Under the pieces are notes generated by a model that saw nothing but the letters and a program-made list of their open reading frames with translations, was not told where the DNA came from and searched no databases. Below are positions 27,201 through 35,899 of a stretch of DNA of 42,617 bases, piece by piece. How positions within the stretch are numbered: the stretch's first letter is position 1; each line of letters starts with the position of its first letter. The DNA lies in the NCBI GenBank assembly GCA_913061315.1, contig CAJXUC010000027.1:1-42617 (forward strand), in the 5' to 3' direction. The position numbers and the translations under genes were made by a program. Origin of the DNA: an uncultured Gammaproteobacteria bacterium (GTDB taxonomy: Bacteria; Pseudomonadota; Gammaproteobacteria; GCA-001735895).

Positions 27201-28169
27201 GGGCAGTTTACAATACCCAAAAAGCAGTCTTCGGAAGACCCCATTATTGCAGACCTAGAGTATATAAAATTTCAATCTCTAGAGTCGTCTGACCCTTCAC
27301 CAGACTCTACATTATTTCCGGATGATTTTTATAATTTAAATATTTTTAGTAAGATCGCCACTTATAACGACCATACGGTTGATAATCTGAAAATAGAAAC
27401 ACGAGTGGATAATAATAACCTCGTTATTCAAAAATTTGGCTTTCAACGTGATAAGGTCTTTTTAAATGGAAAGGGTGTCTGGCAATATGATTCAACTAAT
27501 AAAAAAAATATAACTCATCTAAATTTTGGACTTAAAGGTTCAGAATTTGGACAAGCCATGGTTAATCTTAACCTTGGGGATGCCATTGGTAATGGTGAAA
27601 TTGAACTAAACAGTTATTTAACTTGGCCAAATAGTTTACTGAATTTTGATTGGGAAAATCTGACTGGAAATGCCAGCTTTTTTTTGAAAGAGGGCGTTTT
27701 AAAAAATGTCGAGCCTGGCACTGGACGTTTAATTGGACTGCTCAGTTTGAACGCCTTACCTAGACGGTTATTGTTTGGTTTCAGTGATGTGGTGAGAGAG
27801 GGGTTGGAGTTTGATATGATCTCAGGCAGTTACATCATTGATGGCGAAAAATTAATCACCAATGATACGAAGATGGATAGCACTTCTGCTACAGTATTGG
27901 TAACCGGTACAACAGGGATAAAAAGTGAGATCTATGATCAGAAAATGTTTATCACTCCCAAAATCGGACAAACTTTGCCACTACTAGGAGGTGTAATTGC
28001 TGGTGGTCCTGTAGGCTGGGGATTGTTCCTTTTTGAAAAACTATTTAAAAAAACTATTGATAAAGTCGTCGAAATTGAATACACCATCAACGGCACCTGG
28101 GATGATCCTGAAATTGTTCTAATCAAAAATACCAAAGTTCAACCGGAGATAATAAATAATGCTGAATAG
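24285..28169 (+). CDS. yhdP: YhdP-family AsmA-like envelope protein
   Basis: Very large (1294 residues) inner-membrane-anchored protein with a single N-terminal TM segment (about 12-32) and a long periplasmic beta-rich body. This is the layout of YhdP, a AsmA/TamB-like bridge involved in phospholipid transport to the outer membrane. The C-terminal region has GRLIGLLSLNALPRRLLFGFSDVVREGLEFDMI, PLLGGVIAGGPVGWGLFLFEKLF and YTINGTWDDPEI, which are conserved in the family. It follows rng by 48 bases. The last 11 bases overlap the next gene. Confidence 0.93.
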   Translation: MQLLIRPISKLLFWMLIALAVMMGVLRLGAPHVQYLKSDIENVLRQYGLPGFSFSFIELELHQFDQLIHLKNVKLTTPNSAIPIVVEKLSFNISLWRSLLNQSLVINEINAVTDSLAIRKDLNKHWWLNDISLNHLIPISNKADSLEQDQIWPTFFESIGLAPDSIQVEIVNLTIDDVSSGQQHKITNSLFEMQRHQGVVRTKFNTNLHGFDGKLSVQGLFSQQKGVLFSTLNELKVTAALISLFDIDSVLLDQAKLTSINVWLNLDAEKPPVLRANLTVDKAQSQRKGEAASVPFSLNSQISIQKLHQNWSVISHLDQLILNSKKIPKIETQLNLTPVGDKINVSGWIKSIDLSILAALDNRVLPDGIKEKLLTTDISGQLNNVWFDMDPHNIKTLSLMTELNHLSNSLNNNSTSEVPGFNDISASLLIGNQNLKLQSTGNKLTLDFADKFRAPIEVDQYTLKANASFNKAGVFIAIPQFEASNSDISLVGRLLLDFDQENKPFMYLRATFDKGNLANKSQYLPLKLLSERPLAWIDDAIKGADISKGNLLYHGRLKSIRELDDEQSGGLYVDFQIDNATIMFDPEWATVRSAKSMVTFDNFSFLADISSASFGQIDSTQGQVSIADFSKLTVNLNLYANVETKKAFATGLALPVSKSFQNVGSQFNNVSGQVLIETDVVLPLSDISNSTINVGLEFKNAGLNAPDWGIELSQLNGRLLVTQDEVLGKNIKTHFFDDPISLNVNTDQKNSQTLIQAAGLLETKKLMRLLPQYMSKSVTGKSEWQVQLAINNKQTNDAEPIVKIRGRSSLKNTKIKLAAPLLKSAETLRKTTVDVAIYGNDMIDFNVHHGSDIWVNGDLEKIKGSAKYQLKSIDLALSKPLRPNTGKPGFRLYGTLPALSVDDWLEWYDVEIGQADTSNKVDSSGSDWDFIQSLDLKLQSADIIGREFTDVDFFLTQEVTEFLVDIKSSLLIGQFTIPKKQSSEDPIIADLEYIKFQSLESSDPSPDSTLFPDDFYNLNIFSKIATYNDHTVDNLKIETRVDNNNLVIQKFGFQRDKVFLNGKGVWQYDSTNKKNITHLNFGLKGSEFGQAMVNLNLGDAIGNGEIELNSYLTWPNSLLNFDWENLTGNASFFLKEGVLKNVEPGTGRLIGLLSLNALPRRLLFGFSDVVREGLEFDMISGSYIIDGEKLITNDTKMDSTSATVLVTGTTGIKSEIYDQKMFITPKIGQTLPLLGGVIAGGPVGWGLFLFEKLFKKTIDKVVEIEYTINGTWDDPEIVLIKNTKVQPEIINNAE

Positions 28170-28512
28170 AACTGCTCTTCTGGTTTTCTTATTACTACTG
28201 TCTTTGTCATCTCTCGCAAACACTTTACGTATATTTACTCTGAGTGCTGACGAATGGGCGCAGCCCCGTTCAGGTGCTGCGGTGACACAGTTTAGTTCGG
28301 TTCGTTCAGCTATTAGCTACTGGGAGAAAGGCGTTGATTCGGCCATATTAATTCGTTATCCCGGTGAGGATAGTGGCGAGATTTGGGCGACAGAGCTACG
28401 AGATTGGATAATTTCTTTAGGTATTCCCTCTGACTATTTGTTGTTAGTGGCTGGCAGTCAGGCTGCTGATGAAATCAAATTAATCGTCGGCCCACGCGAC
28501 GAGCTTCAATAA
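28159..28512 (+). CDS. small exported protein of unknown function
   Basis: Not recognised as a named family. The 117 residues start with a clear signal peptide (about 1-20, ...LSSLAN). The mature part of about 95 residues carries [50 protein letters not shown] and LLLVAGS. The latter half recalls the short alpha/beta pattern of OmpA-C-like proteins, but no peptidoglycan-binding motif is complete. It starts inside the yhdP stop region (11-base overlap) and precedes tldD by 26 bases. That suggests coupling to yhdP and a periplasmic job, perhaps with it (inference). Confidence 0.72.
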   Translation: MLNRTALLVFLLLLSLSSLANTLRIFTLSADEWAQPRSGAAVTQFSSVRSAISYWEKGVDSAILIRYPGEDSGEIWATELRDWIISLGIPSDYLLLVAGSQAADEIKLIVGPRDELQ

Positions 28513-28538
28513 ATATTAGGTATCAAACAGGTCACTCT

Positions 28539-29984
28539 ATGTCTTCAATTCTTCAGCAGGTAACCAATCAAATACTCGAACCAACGGGTTTAACCATTAA
28601 TCAACTTAATGGCTTTCTTGACGGGTTACAGAGTCAGCATATTGATGCCGGTGATTTATATTTCCAAACTAGCCAACAAGAATCATGGGTAATGGACGAT
28701 GGCATTATTCGCGAGGGCTCATTCAATATAGAGAAGGGTGTTGGAATAAGGGCAATGTCAGGTGAAAAGACAGGTTTTGCTTATTGCGATGATTTACAAG
28801 TCAACGCGATAGATCAAGCCGTAAAAAATGCGCGTGCTATTGCCAGTCGTGGTCAAAACCGAGAAACACAAGTCGCTTTAAATTCGAATACGTTTAGTGA
28901 ACTTTATTTAAGTGCTAATCCAGTCGATGGACGGCACGCTGATGATAAAGTTGAACTACTAAAAAAGCTTGATACATATACACGGTCACTCGACAGTCGA
29001 ATAGAACAGGTCATTATTTCTTTATCAGGCGGTATAGAGCATATTCTCATTGCAGCGACAGACAATACTTTAGCTGCCGATATACGGCCCTTGGTTCGTC
29101 TCAATATCACTGTTTTACTTCAAGACAATGATCGACGCGAACAGGGTTCGTCAGGTGGCGGTGGAAGACATAGTTACGATAAGTTTTTTGACCTTGAGGT
29201 TGCTTACGAATTTGCAAGAGAGGCAGTTCGTCAGGCATCTGTTAACTTAGAGTCGGTTGCAACACCGGCAGGCAGCATGTCCGTAGTCTTAGGGCCAGGT
29301 TGGCCCGGTGTGTTACTTCATGAAGCAGTTGGACACGGGCTTGAAGGTGACTTTAATCGCAAAGGGACCTCAGCTTTTAGTAATCGAGTTGGAGAAAAGG
29401 TGGCATCATCTCTTTGCACTATAGTTGATGATGGCACATTAGAAAACAGACGTGGGTCGCTCAGTGTTGACGATGAGGGTGTTCCAGCCGAGTGCACTAC
29501 GCTAATTGAGAATGGTGTTCTTAAGGGTTATATGCAAGACAAAATGAATGCAAGACTGATGGGTGTCAGTTCTACTTCTAACGGTCGACGCGAATCTTTT
29601 GCTCATTTGCCAATGCCACGTATGACCAATACTTATATGCTAGCCGGTAAAAGTGATCCGCAGGACATTATTAGTTCTGTAGAAAGTGGTTTATATGCAG
29701 TCAACTTTGGTGGGGGCCAAGTCGACATTACCTCTGGTCGTTTTGTATTTTCGTTGTCAGAAGCCTATTTAATTGAAAAAGGAAAAATTGGGGCACCCGT
29801 CAAGGGTGCAACGCTCATCGGCTCAGGTCCTGAAGTCATGGGTAAAATTTCTATGGTTGGTAATAATCTTGGGTTTGATCGGGGTGTTGGCGTTTGTGGT
29901 AAAGAAGGACAGTCCTTGCCTGTCGGTGTGGGTCAGCCAAGTTTAAAAATAGATGAGATCACAGTAGGGGGTACTGCCGGATAA
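28539..29984 (+). CDS. tldD: metalloprotease TldD
   Basis: Subunit of the TldD/TldE protease, which degrades unfolded peptides and matures some modified peptides such as microcin B17. The 481 residues are usual. The zinc motif [11 protein letters not shown] lies at H261-E262-H266 and the region [39 protein letters not shown] is characteristic. The C-terminus ends [20 protein letters not shown]. The partner gene tldE/pmbA is not in this window and must be elsewhere. Confidence 0.97.
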   Translation: MSSILQQVTNQILEPTGLTINQLNGFLDGLQSQHIDAGDLYFQTSQQESWVMDDGIIREGSFNIEKGVGIRAMSGEKTGFAYCDDLQVNAIDQAVKNARAIASRGQNRETQVALNSNTFSELYLSANPVDGRHADDKVELLKKLDTYTRSLDSRIEQVIISLSGGIEHILIAATDNTLAADIRPLVRLNITVLLQDNDRREQGSSGGGGRHSYDKFFDLEVAYEFAREAVRQASVNLESVATPAGSMSVVLGPGWPGVLLHEAVGHGLEGDFNRKGTSAFSNRVGEKVASSLCTIVDDGTLENRRGSLSVDDEGVPAECTTLIENGVLKGYMQDKMNARLMGVSSTSNGRRESFAHLPMPRMTNTYMLAGKSDPQDIISSVESGLYAVNFGGGQVDITSGRFVFSLSEAYLIEKGKIGAPVKGATLIGSGPEVMGKISMVGNNLGFDRGVGVCGKEGQSLPVGVGQPSLKIDEITVGGTAG

Positions 29985-30298
29985 AAGTGAATCCTTTATA
30001 AACGATGCTGATTAGCCCGATTTTTTGCGCAATGACTTGTCGGTAAAACTGATAAAATACAATAAAAGTTGTCGCGCTTAAACGCTCAGGAAAGTGATTC
30101 TCTTTAAGGGCTTTGACAAAAGTAGATTTAACTTTCAAGGCCAATACATTATTTCCATGATCGGCTCTGCGAAGCGTAATAGACAAACTGAGGCTTGAAA
30201 ATAATCATTATCTGGGCTAGATTAAATTAATATCTTGGCTAAGAAAAGTCGAGTTCACTTTACGATTAAACAATTTTACTAATTTCTAAGGATATAAA
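29985..30298. other. intergenic region between tldD and ppiC
   Basis: The 314 bases contain no clear gene. A minus-strand open frame from TTG 30186 runs into the tldD 3' end; it matches no family I know and has no ribosome binding site. A weak promoter candidate for ppiC is TTCACT 30254-30259 and TACTAA 30277-30282 with a 17-base spacer. AAGGA at 30287-30291 is the ppiC ribosome binding site. Confidence 0.4.
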
Positions 30299-30580
30299 AT
30301 GGCACAAGCAAACGCGCGTCACATATTGGTTTCAACTGAAGAACAATGCAATGAATTAAAAACCCAGATTAACAATGGTGCCGACTTTACTGCTGTCGCA
30401 GCCGAACATTCTAGCTGTCCTTCTGGCAAGCAGGGAGGGGATTTGGGTTCTTTTGGTCCAGGTCAAATGGTCGCAGAATTTGACACTGTCGTATTTAATG
30501 ATGCCATCGGCGAGGTTCATGGACCCGTTAAAACCCAGTTCGGCTATCATTTAATTGAAATTACCTCACGCAGTGAGTAG
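30299..30580 (+). CDS. ppiC: parvulin-type peptidyl-prolyl isomerase PpiC
   Basis: Small cytosolic parvulin of 93 residues, the same length as E. coli PpiC. It has no signal peptide. ARHILVSTEEQCNELKTQI, FTAVAAEHSSCPSGKQGGDLGSFGPGQMVAEFD and VHGPVKTQFGYHLIEI are the standard rotamase motifs. ATG 30299 is preceded by AAGGA seven bases upstream. It is a single gene convergent with the minus-strand genes that follow. Confidence 0.97.
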   Translation: MAQANARHILVSTEEQCNELKTQINNGADFTAVAAEHSSCPSGKQGGDLGSFGPGQMVAEFDTVVFNDAIGEVHGPVKTQFGYHLIEITSRSE

Positions 30581-30631
30581 CTAAGAAGTCATAGTGTCAT
30601 TTCCTGAGTAAAAGCCTCAGAGCTTGACTCT

Positions 30632-30660
30632 AAAAAAGTTACTGACACTGATGCCAGTAA
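30632..30660 (-). terminator. possible terminator after the DCC-family gene
   Basis: On the minus strand TTACTG (30660-30655) pairs with CAGTAA (30644-30639) around a 10-base loop, followed by C and six T (complement of 30632-30637). The stem is only 6 bp and AT-rich, so it is weak. Confidence 0.4.
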
Positions 30661-30671
30661 AATAAAAAATT

Positions 30672-31070
30672 TTATCTGTTCTCGCGCTTTATCTCGCAAA
30701 CTTCACAACGAACGCTGCCAGTTAGCAGCTTAGAGATTCGTGAACGATGTTTGGCAAAAAACAAGTAAACCCAGTGAGACACAGGTTTAATTACTGGCCA
30801 ACGTAACGGGGCAACCCAGTGACGCTTGCCCACTAAAGCCCATGCTTCATAGGTTACGTCTAAGGCATAGATCATTTCACCATTCGCTAGCTGACCATGT
30901 AGGATTAGATCAGCCCGGACAGGGTCAACATATGGAAAACGGTCAGCAAATCCCTCTGCAAGAATGTCTTGTAGTGAGATTTTTTGATCTTTGTCGAGAC
31001 GCGATAAGTGTTTCATCTCAGAGACACATAATGGGCAGCCCCCATCATAAAATATCGTCAGTTCAGTCAT
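30672..31070 (-). CDS. DCC-family thiol-disulfide oxidoreductase (DUF393)
   Basis: The 132 residues start with MTELTIFYDGGCPLC, the FYDG-x-CPLC motif of the DCC/DUF393 family, with a thioredoxin-like CxxC at C12-P-L-C15. SEMKHLSRLD and VTYEAWALVGKRHWVAPLRWP follow, as in the family. A second pair, RCEVCE, lies near the C-terminus. Likely a redox protein; the partner is not known. It is directly downstream of hemH on the same strand (52 bases), so it could share its transcript. Confidence 0.85.
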   Translation of the reverse strand: MTELTIFYDGGCPLCVSEMKHLSRLDKDQKISLQDILAEGFADRFPYVDPVRADLILHGQLANGEMIYALDVTYEAWALVGKRHWVAPLRWPVIKPVSHWVYLFFAKHRSRISKLLTGSVRCEVCEIKRENR

Positions 31071-31122
31071 TTAAAATTCCTCAAGCAGCAATTACGCGGC
31101 ATTTATAAACAATGGCAGTCAA

Positions 31123-32133
31123 TCAGGTGCCCTGAACCAGTTTTTTTAAGCAACTCACCCATAAAGGGTGATCGTTCAGGCTTTCAACCAACTGGACATT
31201 TTCTCCACCATGCTCAATAAAGATTTCTTGATACTCATCACCTATTTCGATCACTGTTTCGAGACAATCGGAGGTAAATGCGGGTGAAAACACAAGCAAT
31301 TTTTTAGCGCCTTTCTTCGCCCAAGACTCTACAACTTTGTCTGAAAAGGGTTCTAACCAATTTTTATCTAGGCGAGACTGAAAGCATACGGTGTAATCAG
31401 ATTCAGTTAAGCCGAGTTTCTCTGCCAGTAGCCGAGTAGTCGCAAAACAGCTGGCTTTATAACAATACTGATTCTCTTCGGTGATTTCATTATGGCAGTC
31501 GCGGTCTATACACAGGCCATCTTCATAAACTTTGTCGACATGTCGAGTGGGTAGGCCATGATATGAAAACAGTACATGATCATAATCCTTTAGGTTGTAT
31601 TGGCTCGCACGATCAATGATTGCATCAATCAGGTCAGGGTGATCATAATATTGGCTAATCAGTTTAAGTTCTGGAATTGCCCACCACTGACTAATTTCCT
31701 TCATTACCATTTCTAGTGCCGAGCCGGTTGAAGCAGAGGCATACTGAGGAAACATCGGTAACACCACGATGCGAGAGTAATTGAGCTTTTGCATTTGGGC
31801 GAGCACATCGGGAATGCCTGGATTCTTGTAACGCATCGCCAAGTGTACGGTATAATCCTCACCCAAAGCGTCGTCTAACATTTGGCTGACTATGTTGCTG
31901 TTGTGCAGCAGAGGTGACCCATTGTCAGTCCAAAGCTGTTGGTAAAGCTTGGCAGATTTGGGTGCTCGAAATGGCACAATAATAAGATTCACTAAAATCT
32001 TACGCAAAAGCCAGGGTAAATCGATAACTCTCGGATCATTTAGGAATTGGAATAGGTAGGATCTTACGTCAGACGTGGACGGACTGTCAGGAGTGCCCAA
32101 GTTTATTAATAGTACACCAGTTTTATTTTTCAT
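31123..32133 (-). CDS. hemH: ferrochelatase, cysteine-rich type
   Basis: Inserts Fe(II) into protoporphyrin IX, the last step of protoheme synthesis. About 336 residues from ATG 32133; TTG 32148 is possible. GVLLINLGTPDSP, QLWTDNGSPLL, VVLPMFPQYASASTGSALE and FSYHGLPTRHVDK (metal-binding His192) identify it. An insertion after that holds C208, C213, C224 and C229 (GLCIDRDCHNE, QYCYKASCFATT), followed by YTVCFQSRLDKNWLEPF. Such a four-cysteine insert could carry a [2Fe-2S] cluster and, from memory, resembles Bacteroidetes-type sequences more than E. coli HemH. Confidence 0.95.
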   Translation of the reverse strand: MKNKTGVLLINLGTPDSPSTSDVRSYLFQFLNDPRVIDLPWLLRKILVNLIIVPFRAPKSAKLYQQLWTDNGSPLLHNSNIVSQMLDDALGEDYTVHLAMRYKNPGIPDVLAQMQKLNYSRIVVLPMFPQYASASTGSALEMVMKEISQWWAIPELKLISQYYDHPDLIDAIIDRASQYNLKDYDHVLFSYHGLPTRHVDKVYEDGLCIDRDCHNEITEENQYCYKASCFATTRLLAEKLGLTESDYTVCFQSRLDKNWLEPFSDKVVESWAKKGAKKLLVFSPAFTSDCLETVIEIGDEYQEIFIEHGGENVQLVESLNDHPLWVSCLKKLVQGT

Positions 32134-32372
32134 TGATAAAGAACGCAAGTTGGGTACAGGTTTAAGAAATTAGTAAATATCTTGTTACTAAAATCAGCGA
32201 AACACACAGAGTAATAAATTACTACGGATAGGACTATGAAACGGATCATCGCTAAGAGGATAAAAGGTTTGAATGGTGAATCAGATTAAATAGAAATGAT
32301 GGCAACATTAGGTACTCTCAAATAATTCTATTAATTACTTTCAATGATTACTGAGCTGCCAAAAAGCCTGCC

Positions 32373-32726
32373 TTAGTTAACAGAAACCCCTGTAATTTCA
32401 ACGCCAGACTCTCCGTTATGCAAAGTTAAAATGCCTAGAAAATCACCTGCATATTTAGTGCTAGTCACTCTCCAGAGGATACTAATACCATTTTCACGGT
32501 GGATTGAATCAATAAACTCATAGTCGTCAGCAATGTGAGTAATTAACGGAAAGTCGATACAGCTTTGTCGAAAATGTTCTTCCGATAGTTTACCGCGTAA
32601 ATCACTAGAAAAGCCCCGTGAAAACCGAGCGTAATCCTGGTTGCGTGAAGATTCGATAATATTTTTCCAAATCGGTAGGGCAACTGATTTTAGTTGTTCT
32701 TTTTCAAGTTCATTTGGCTTCGGCAT
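32373..32726 (-). CDS. small soluble protein of unknown function
   Basis: The 117 residues have no signal peptide or membrane segment. ALPIWKNIIESSRNQDYARFSRGFSSDLRGKLSEEHFRQ followed by alternating strands (ISILWRVTSTKYAGDFLGILTLHNGESGVEITGVSV) has the helix-then-sheet order of NTF2-like folds, so such a fold is possible. No family was recognised. It starts 20 bases after the RND permease gene on the same strand, so it is probably the last gene of that operon. The 239 bases between it and hemH show no clear element. Confidence 0.6.
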   Translation of the reverse strand: MPKPNELEKEQLKSVALPIWKNIIESSRNQDYARFSRGFSSDLRGKLSEEHFRQSCIDFPLITHIADDYEFIDSIHRENGISILWRVTSTKYAGDFLGILTLHNGESGVEITGVSVN

Positions 32727-32746
32727 ATTCTTCTATTAGTTTGGGT

Positions 32747-35700
32747 TTATGAAGGTTCTAAGGCTTTGTTTTGCTTATCATTAGAAAACCAGTTTTGTAC
32801 ATCTTCGTAGATCGATAACATCGCTGGTATGACTAGCAAGATTAACACTGTGGCAAAGGCAAGGCCAAAGGCTATTGACACTGCCATGGGAATTAAAAAC
32901 TGTGCCTGACGTGAAGTTTCGAATAACAAGGGCGTTAAACCCGCGATAGTGGTGAGTGATGTGAGTAATACAGCGCGTAGCCTTTGGCAGGCAGCCTCTT
33001 CCAAAGCTAGATAGATTGGAACGCCTCTGCTTCTGATTTTCTGATAAAACATCACAAGAATGATGGAATCGTTGACGACGATGCCTGATAACCCAAAAAA
33101 GCCAAACAGGGACAGAATGGTCATGTTCATATCCATTGCCCAGTGCCCGAGAACAGCGCCGGTTAAGCCTAGTGGGATGGTAATCATCACCAAAAGAGGC
33201 CAGCCATAGGATGAAAACACCCATGCTAAAACTAAATACATTAACATCAAGGCCATAATGGCACCGAGCTTCATGTCAGAAAAAGTGTCTCTTTGGCTGG
33301 CTGAACTGCCTTCAATACTGAAGTTGATGCCATATTGACTGGCCAGTATAGGTAGCACTGAGTTGCGTAAATCGGTCGAAATATCAACAATACTAATAAC
33401 CGACTCGTTAACGTCAGCAGTAACAGCAGCTGACAACTTGCCATTAAAATGACGGAGTGATTCAAACCCTTGGTTTGACCCCCATTCAGCAACACTTTCT
33501 AAGGGTACAAAATCCCCATTGGGTAATTTAATGGGTAATTGAAGTAAGCTATTGAGGTTTCGTTGTTCCGTGCTGGGTAACTGTAGACGAACCTCGACCT
33601 CATCAGCACCTTGCTGAAACCGTTGTAAGACAATACCATCATAAGCCGCTCTTAATTGCTGGCCAAGGTCTGTAATGGATAAACCGAGCGCCTCACCCGC
33701 GGGGCTAAGGGAGTAAATGAGTTGTTCGCGGCCATAGGGTAAATCGTCATCGATGGCACTAACGCCAGAAATACTGGCTAATGCTTCCTGCAGATCCAAT
33801 GAGGCTGATTTAAGTCTTTTAGGAGTAGCGCCAGTAAGACGAATATTTAGGTCGCGACGGGAAGGGCCGACTCGACGAGATGAAATGGTAAAGCTTTCAA
33901 TTCCTGAGGGTAAAACGATTCTTTTACGCCAGTTTTTGATGAAATCGGCGTTTTCCGTTTGTCGATTCTCTGAACTGACTAGTTCTACATAAACTGAACC
34001 TACGCGCTCACCTTTAATAGCGCGGCCTCTACCAGACGTCCTTGCATGTGACGTATAATAGGTCTCAACAACTGTTTCATCGTAAGATTCTATTGTGTTC
34101 CCTAATTCACTTTCCGTATGGAATAGAAATTTATCGACCACCTCTCTGGAGGTGCCCGCAACAAATCGAACATTAGCATAGACCGTGGTTGACTCAGGCG
34201 ATGGAAAAAACTGCCAGCCCGTTTTTCCACCAACAAATAATCCCACTGCAAAAATTAGGAAACCGAAGGCGAGAGCAATGGTTGTCCAACGGAATTCGAT
34301 AGCGGCGTGAACCAGAGGACGGAACAAGTTATCTCTAAATCGATCAAAGCCATTAGTTAGTTTCACACGAATTTTGGACTCTGATTGCCTCTTTTTGCCA
34401 GAAAAAGCGTTTCGAAGATGCCCTGGTAATATTAAAAAGCTTTCGATTAGAGAGGCGATGATGACGCAGATAATAACAATGGGAATCGCGATCATGATAT
34501 TGCCCATGCGTCCACCAACCAACATTAGAGGAAGGAAAGCTGCAATGGTCGTTAATGATGATGCCAATACTGGCGCAAGCATACGACGTGCCCCACCTTC
34601 TGAGGCCTTGAGAGGGTCCTCGCCCTGATCATAGTGAGCCTGTGCATCTTCACCGACTACAATGGCATCGTCGACAATAATACCCAGCGCCATGATCAGA
34701 GCAAATAAACTGATCATATTAATACTACCACCGGATAGGTAAAGCACGGCCAGTGTTGCCATGAACGAGACAGGTATTCCAACAGCAACCCAGAATGCAA
34801 CACGAGTGGAGAGGAAGGCATATAAAATGAGTAACACCAATGCGAGACCACCTATGCCATTTTCCACCAGCAGCATAATACGACCCTTGATAAGCTCCCA
34901 ACGTTCGTTGAAAACCTGAACATTGACATTGGGAGAGAGCGTAGGAATTGTATCGTCGAGCCAGCTTTGTAATACTTCGGCTGATTTCAAAGAATCACCC
35001 GATTCGCTGCGACGTAATACCATCACCACGGCTTGACTATCGCCGATCGTAATGGTCGATGAGCCTGCGATTGATTTGTTTTCGATGGTGGCGATATCAC
35101 TAAGGTTGATTCGTTTGTCTTGTGTGCTCACAATACTTAGATCATTAAATTGTAGTGCGCTACGCCGTTGATTCTGGCTGCGGATTTCACGTGCCCCATC
35201 GTTCTCACCAATTAATCCTGCTGGCAAATCTCGACTTGCATTTTTAATTCGTCGAGCAAGGTCATCAAGGCCTAAACCTAGACTTTGAATTTGTTCAGCC
35301 GCAACTTCAATTTGAATACTTTGCTTTGGTAGACCATAGATATCGATCTTATCGACACCACGCGACAATAGTTCAAGTTCAAACCGTCGGGCAATGGTAC
35401 GTAATTCATTTAAATTTTTAGGACCACTAATGAGTAATCTAGCCACTGATTCATAATAAACGACCTGAGAGACTCTGGGCAGTTCAGCGTCCTCAGGTAG
35501 ACTAGTAAAACTATCAATTTGTTTTTTGACGTTATCTAATGCCAGCGATAGGTCTGAGCCTTCATTAAATACAAGGGTAATACTCGATATGCCAGATGCC
35601 GAGGTCGAACTCATTTCTTTTAACTCGTCGAGACTGCGAAGACGCTGTTCGAGCGGATTGGTAACGCCAGTTTCTACATCCTCCGCACTGGCACCAGTCC

Positions 35701-35899
35701 AACTGGTCGAAACAGAAATAGTATCGAGCTCAAAGCTGGGAAAAAACTGAACATTGAGTTTAGTGAGTGCGATGATGCCAGCAAGGATCATAATGATCAT
35801 CAGCAGGTTTGGTGCGACCTTATGATTAGCAAATAAACCGAGTAAATCATTTTGGTGCTTTGATTTTGAGCTTACTTGAGCTTCCATTTCCGAGCTCAT
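32747..35899 (-). CDS. RND efflux transporter permease
   Basis: Proton-driven inner-membrane pump of the AcrB/HAE family, 1050 residues. TM1 is near 30-48 (APNLLMIIMILAGIIAL), followed by the porter sequences WTGASAEDVETGVTNPLEQRL. The proton-relay aspartates are in ALIMALGIIVDDAIVVGEDAQ in the TM4 region. The second half repeats the pattern with TM segments to about 1030. It works with the periplasmic adaptor encoded just upstream (start overlaps the adaptor stop, ATGA). No outer-membrane channel gene is nearby, so a TolC-type protein would have to come from elsewhere. Substrate unknown. Confidence 0.95.
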   Translation of the reverse strand: MSSEMEAQVSSKSKHQNDLLGLFANHKVAPNLLMIIMILAGIIALTKLNVQFFPSFELDTISVSTSWTGASAEDVETGVTNPLEQRLRSLDELKEMSSTSASGISSITLVFNEGSDLSLALDNVKKQIDSFTSLPEDAELPRVSQVVYYESVARLLISGPKNLNELRTIARRFELELLSRGVDKIDIYGLPKQSIQIEVAAEQIQSLGLGLDDLARRIKNASRDLPAGLIGENDGAREIRSQNQRRSALQFNDLSIVSTQDKRINLSDIATIENKSIAGSSTITIGDSQAVVMVLRRSESGDSLKSAEVLQSWLDDTIPTLSPNVNVQVFNERWELIKGRIMLLVENGIGGLALVLLILYAFLSTRVAFWVAVGIPVSFMATLAVLYLSGGSINMISLFALIMALGIIVDDAIVVGEDAQAHYDQGEDPLKASEGGARRMLAPVLASSLTTIAAFLPLMLVGGRMGNIMIAIPIVIICVIIASLIESFLILPGHLRNAFSGKKRQSESKIRVKLTNGFDRFRDNLFRPLVHAAIEFRWTTIALAFGFLIFAVGLFVGGKTGWQFFPSPESTTVYANVRFVAGTSREVVDKFLFHTESELGNTIESYDETVVETYYTSHARTSGRGRAIKGERVGSVYVELVSSENRQTENADFIKNWRKRIVLPSGIESFTISSRRVGPSRRDLNIRLTGATPKRLKSASLDLQEALASISGVSAIDDDLPYGREQLIYSLSPAGEALGLSITDLGQQLRAAYDGIVLQRFQQGADEVEVRLQLPSTEQRNLNSLLQLPIKLPNGDFVPLESVAEWGSNQGFESLRHFNGKLSAAVTADVNESVISIVDISTDLRNSVLPILASQYGINFSIEGSSASQRDTFSDMKLGAIMALMLMYLVLAWVFSSYGWPLLVMITIPLGLTGAVLGHWAMDMNMTILSLFGFFGLSGIVVNDSIILVMFYQKIRSRGVPIYLALEEAACQRLRAVLLTSLTTIAGLTPLLFETSRQAQFLIPMAVSIAFGLAFATVLILLVIPAMLSIYEDVQNWFSNDKQNKALEPS

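Noticed and set aside
32781..33224. 147-codon minus-strand frame inside the RND permease gene
   Set aside because: It lies in another frame of a conserved membrane protein and is low-complexity, shadow-like.
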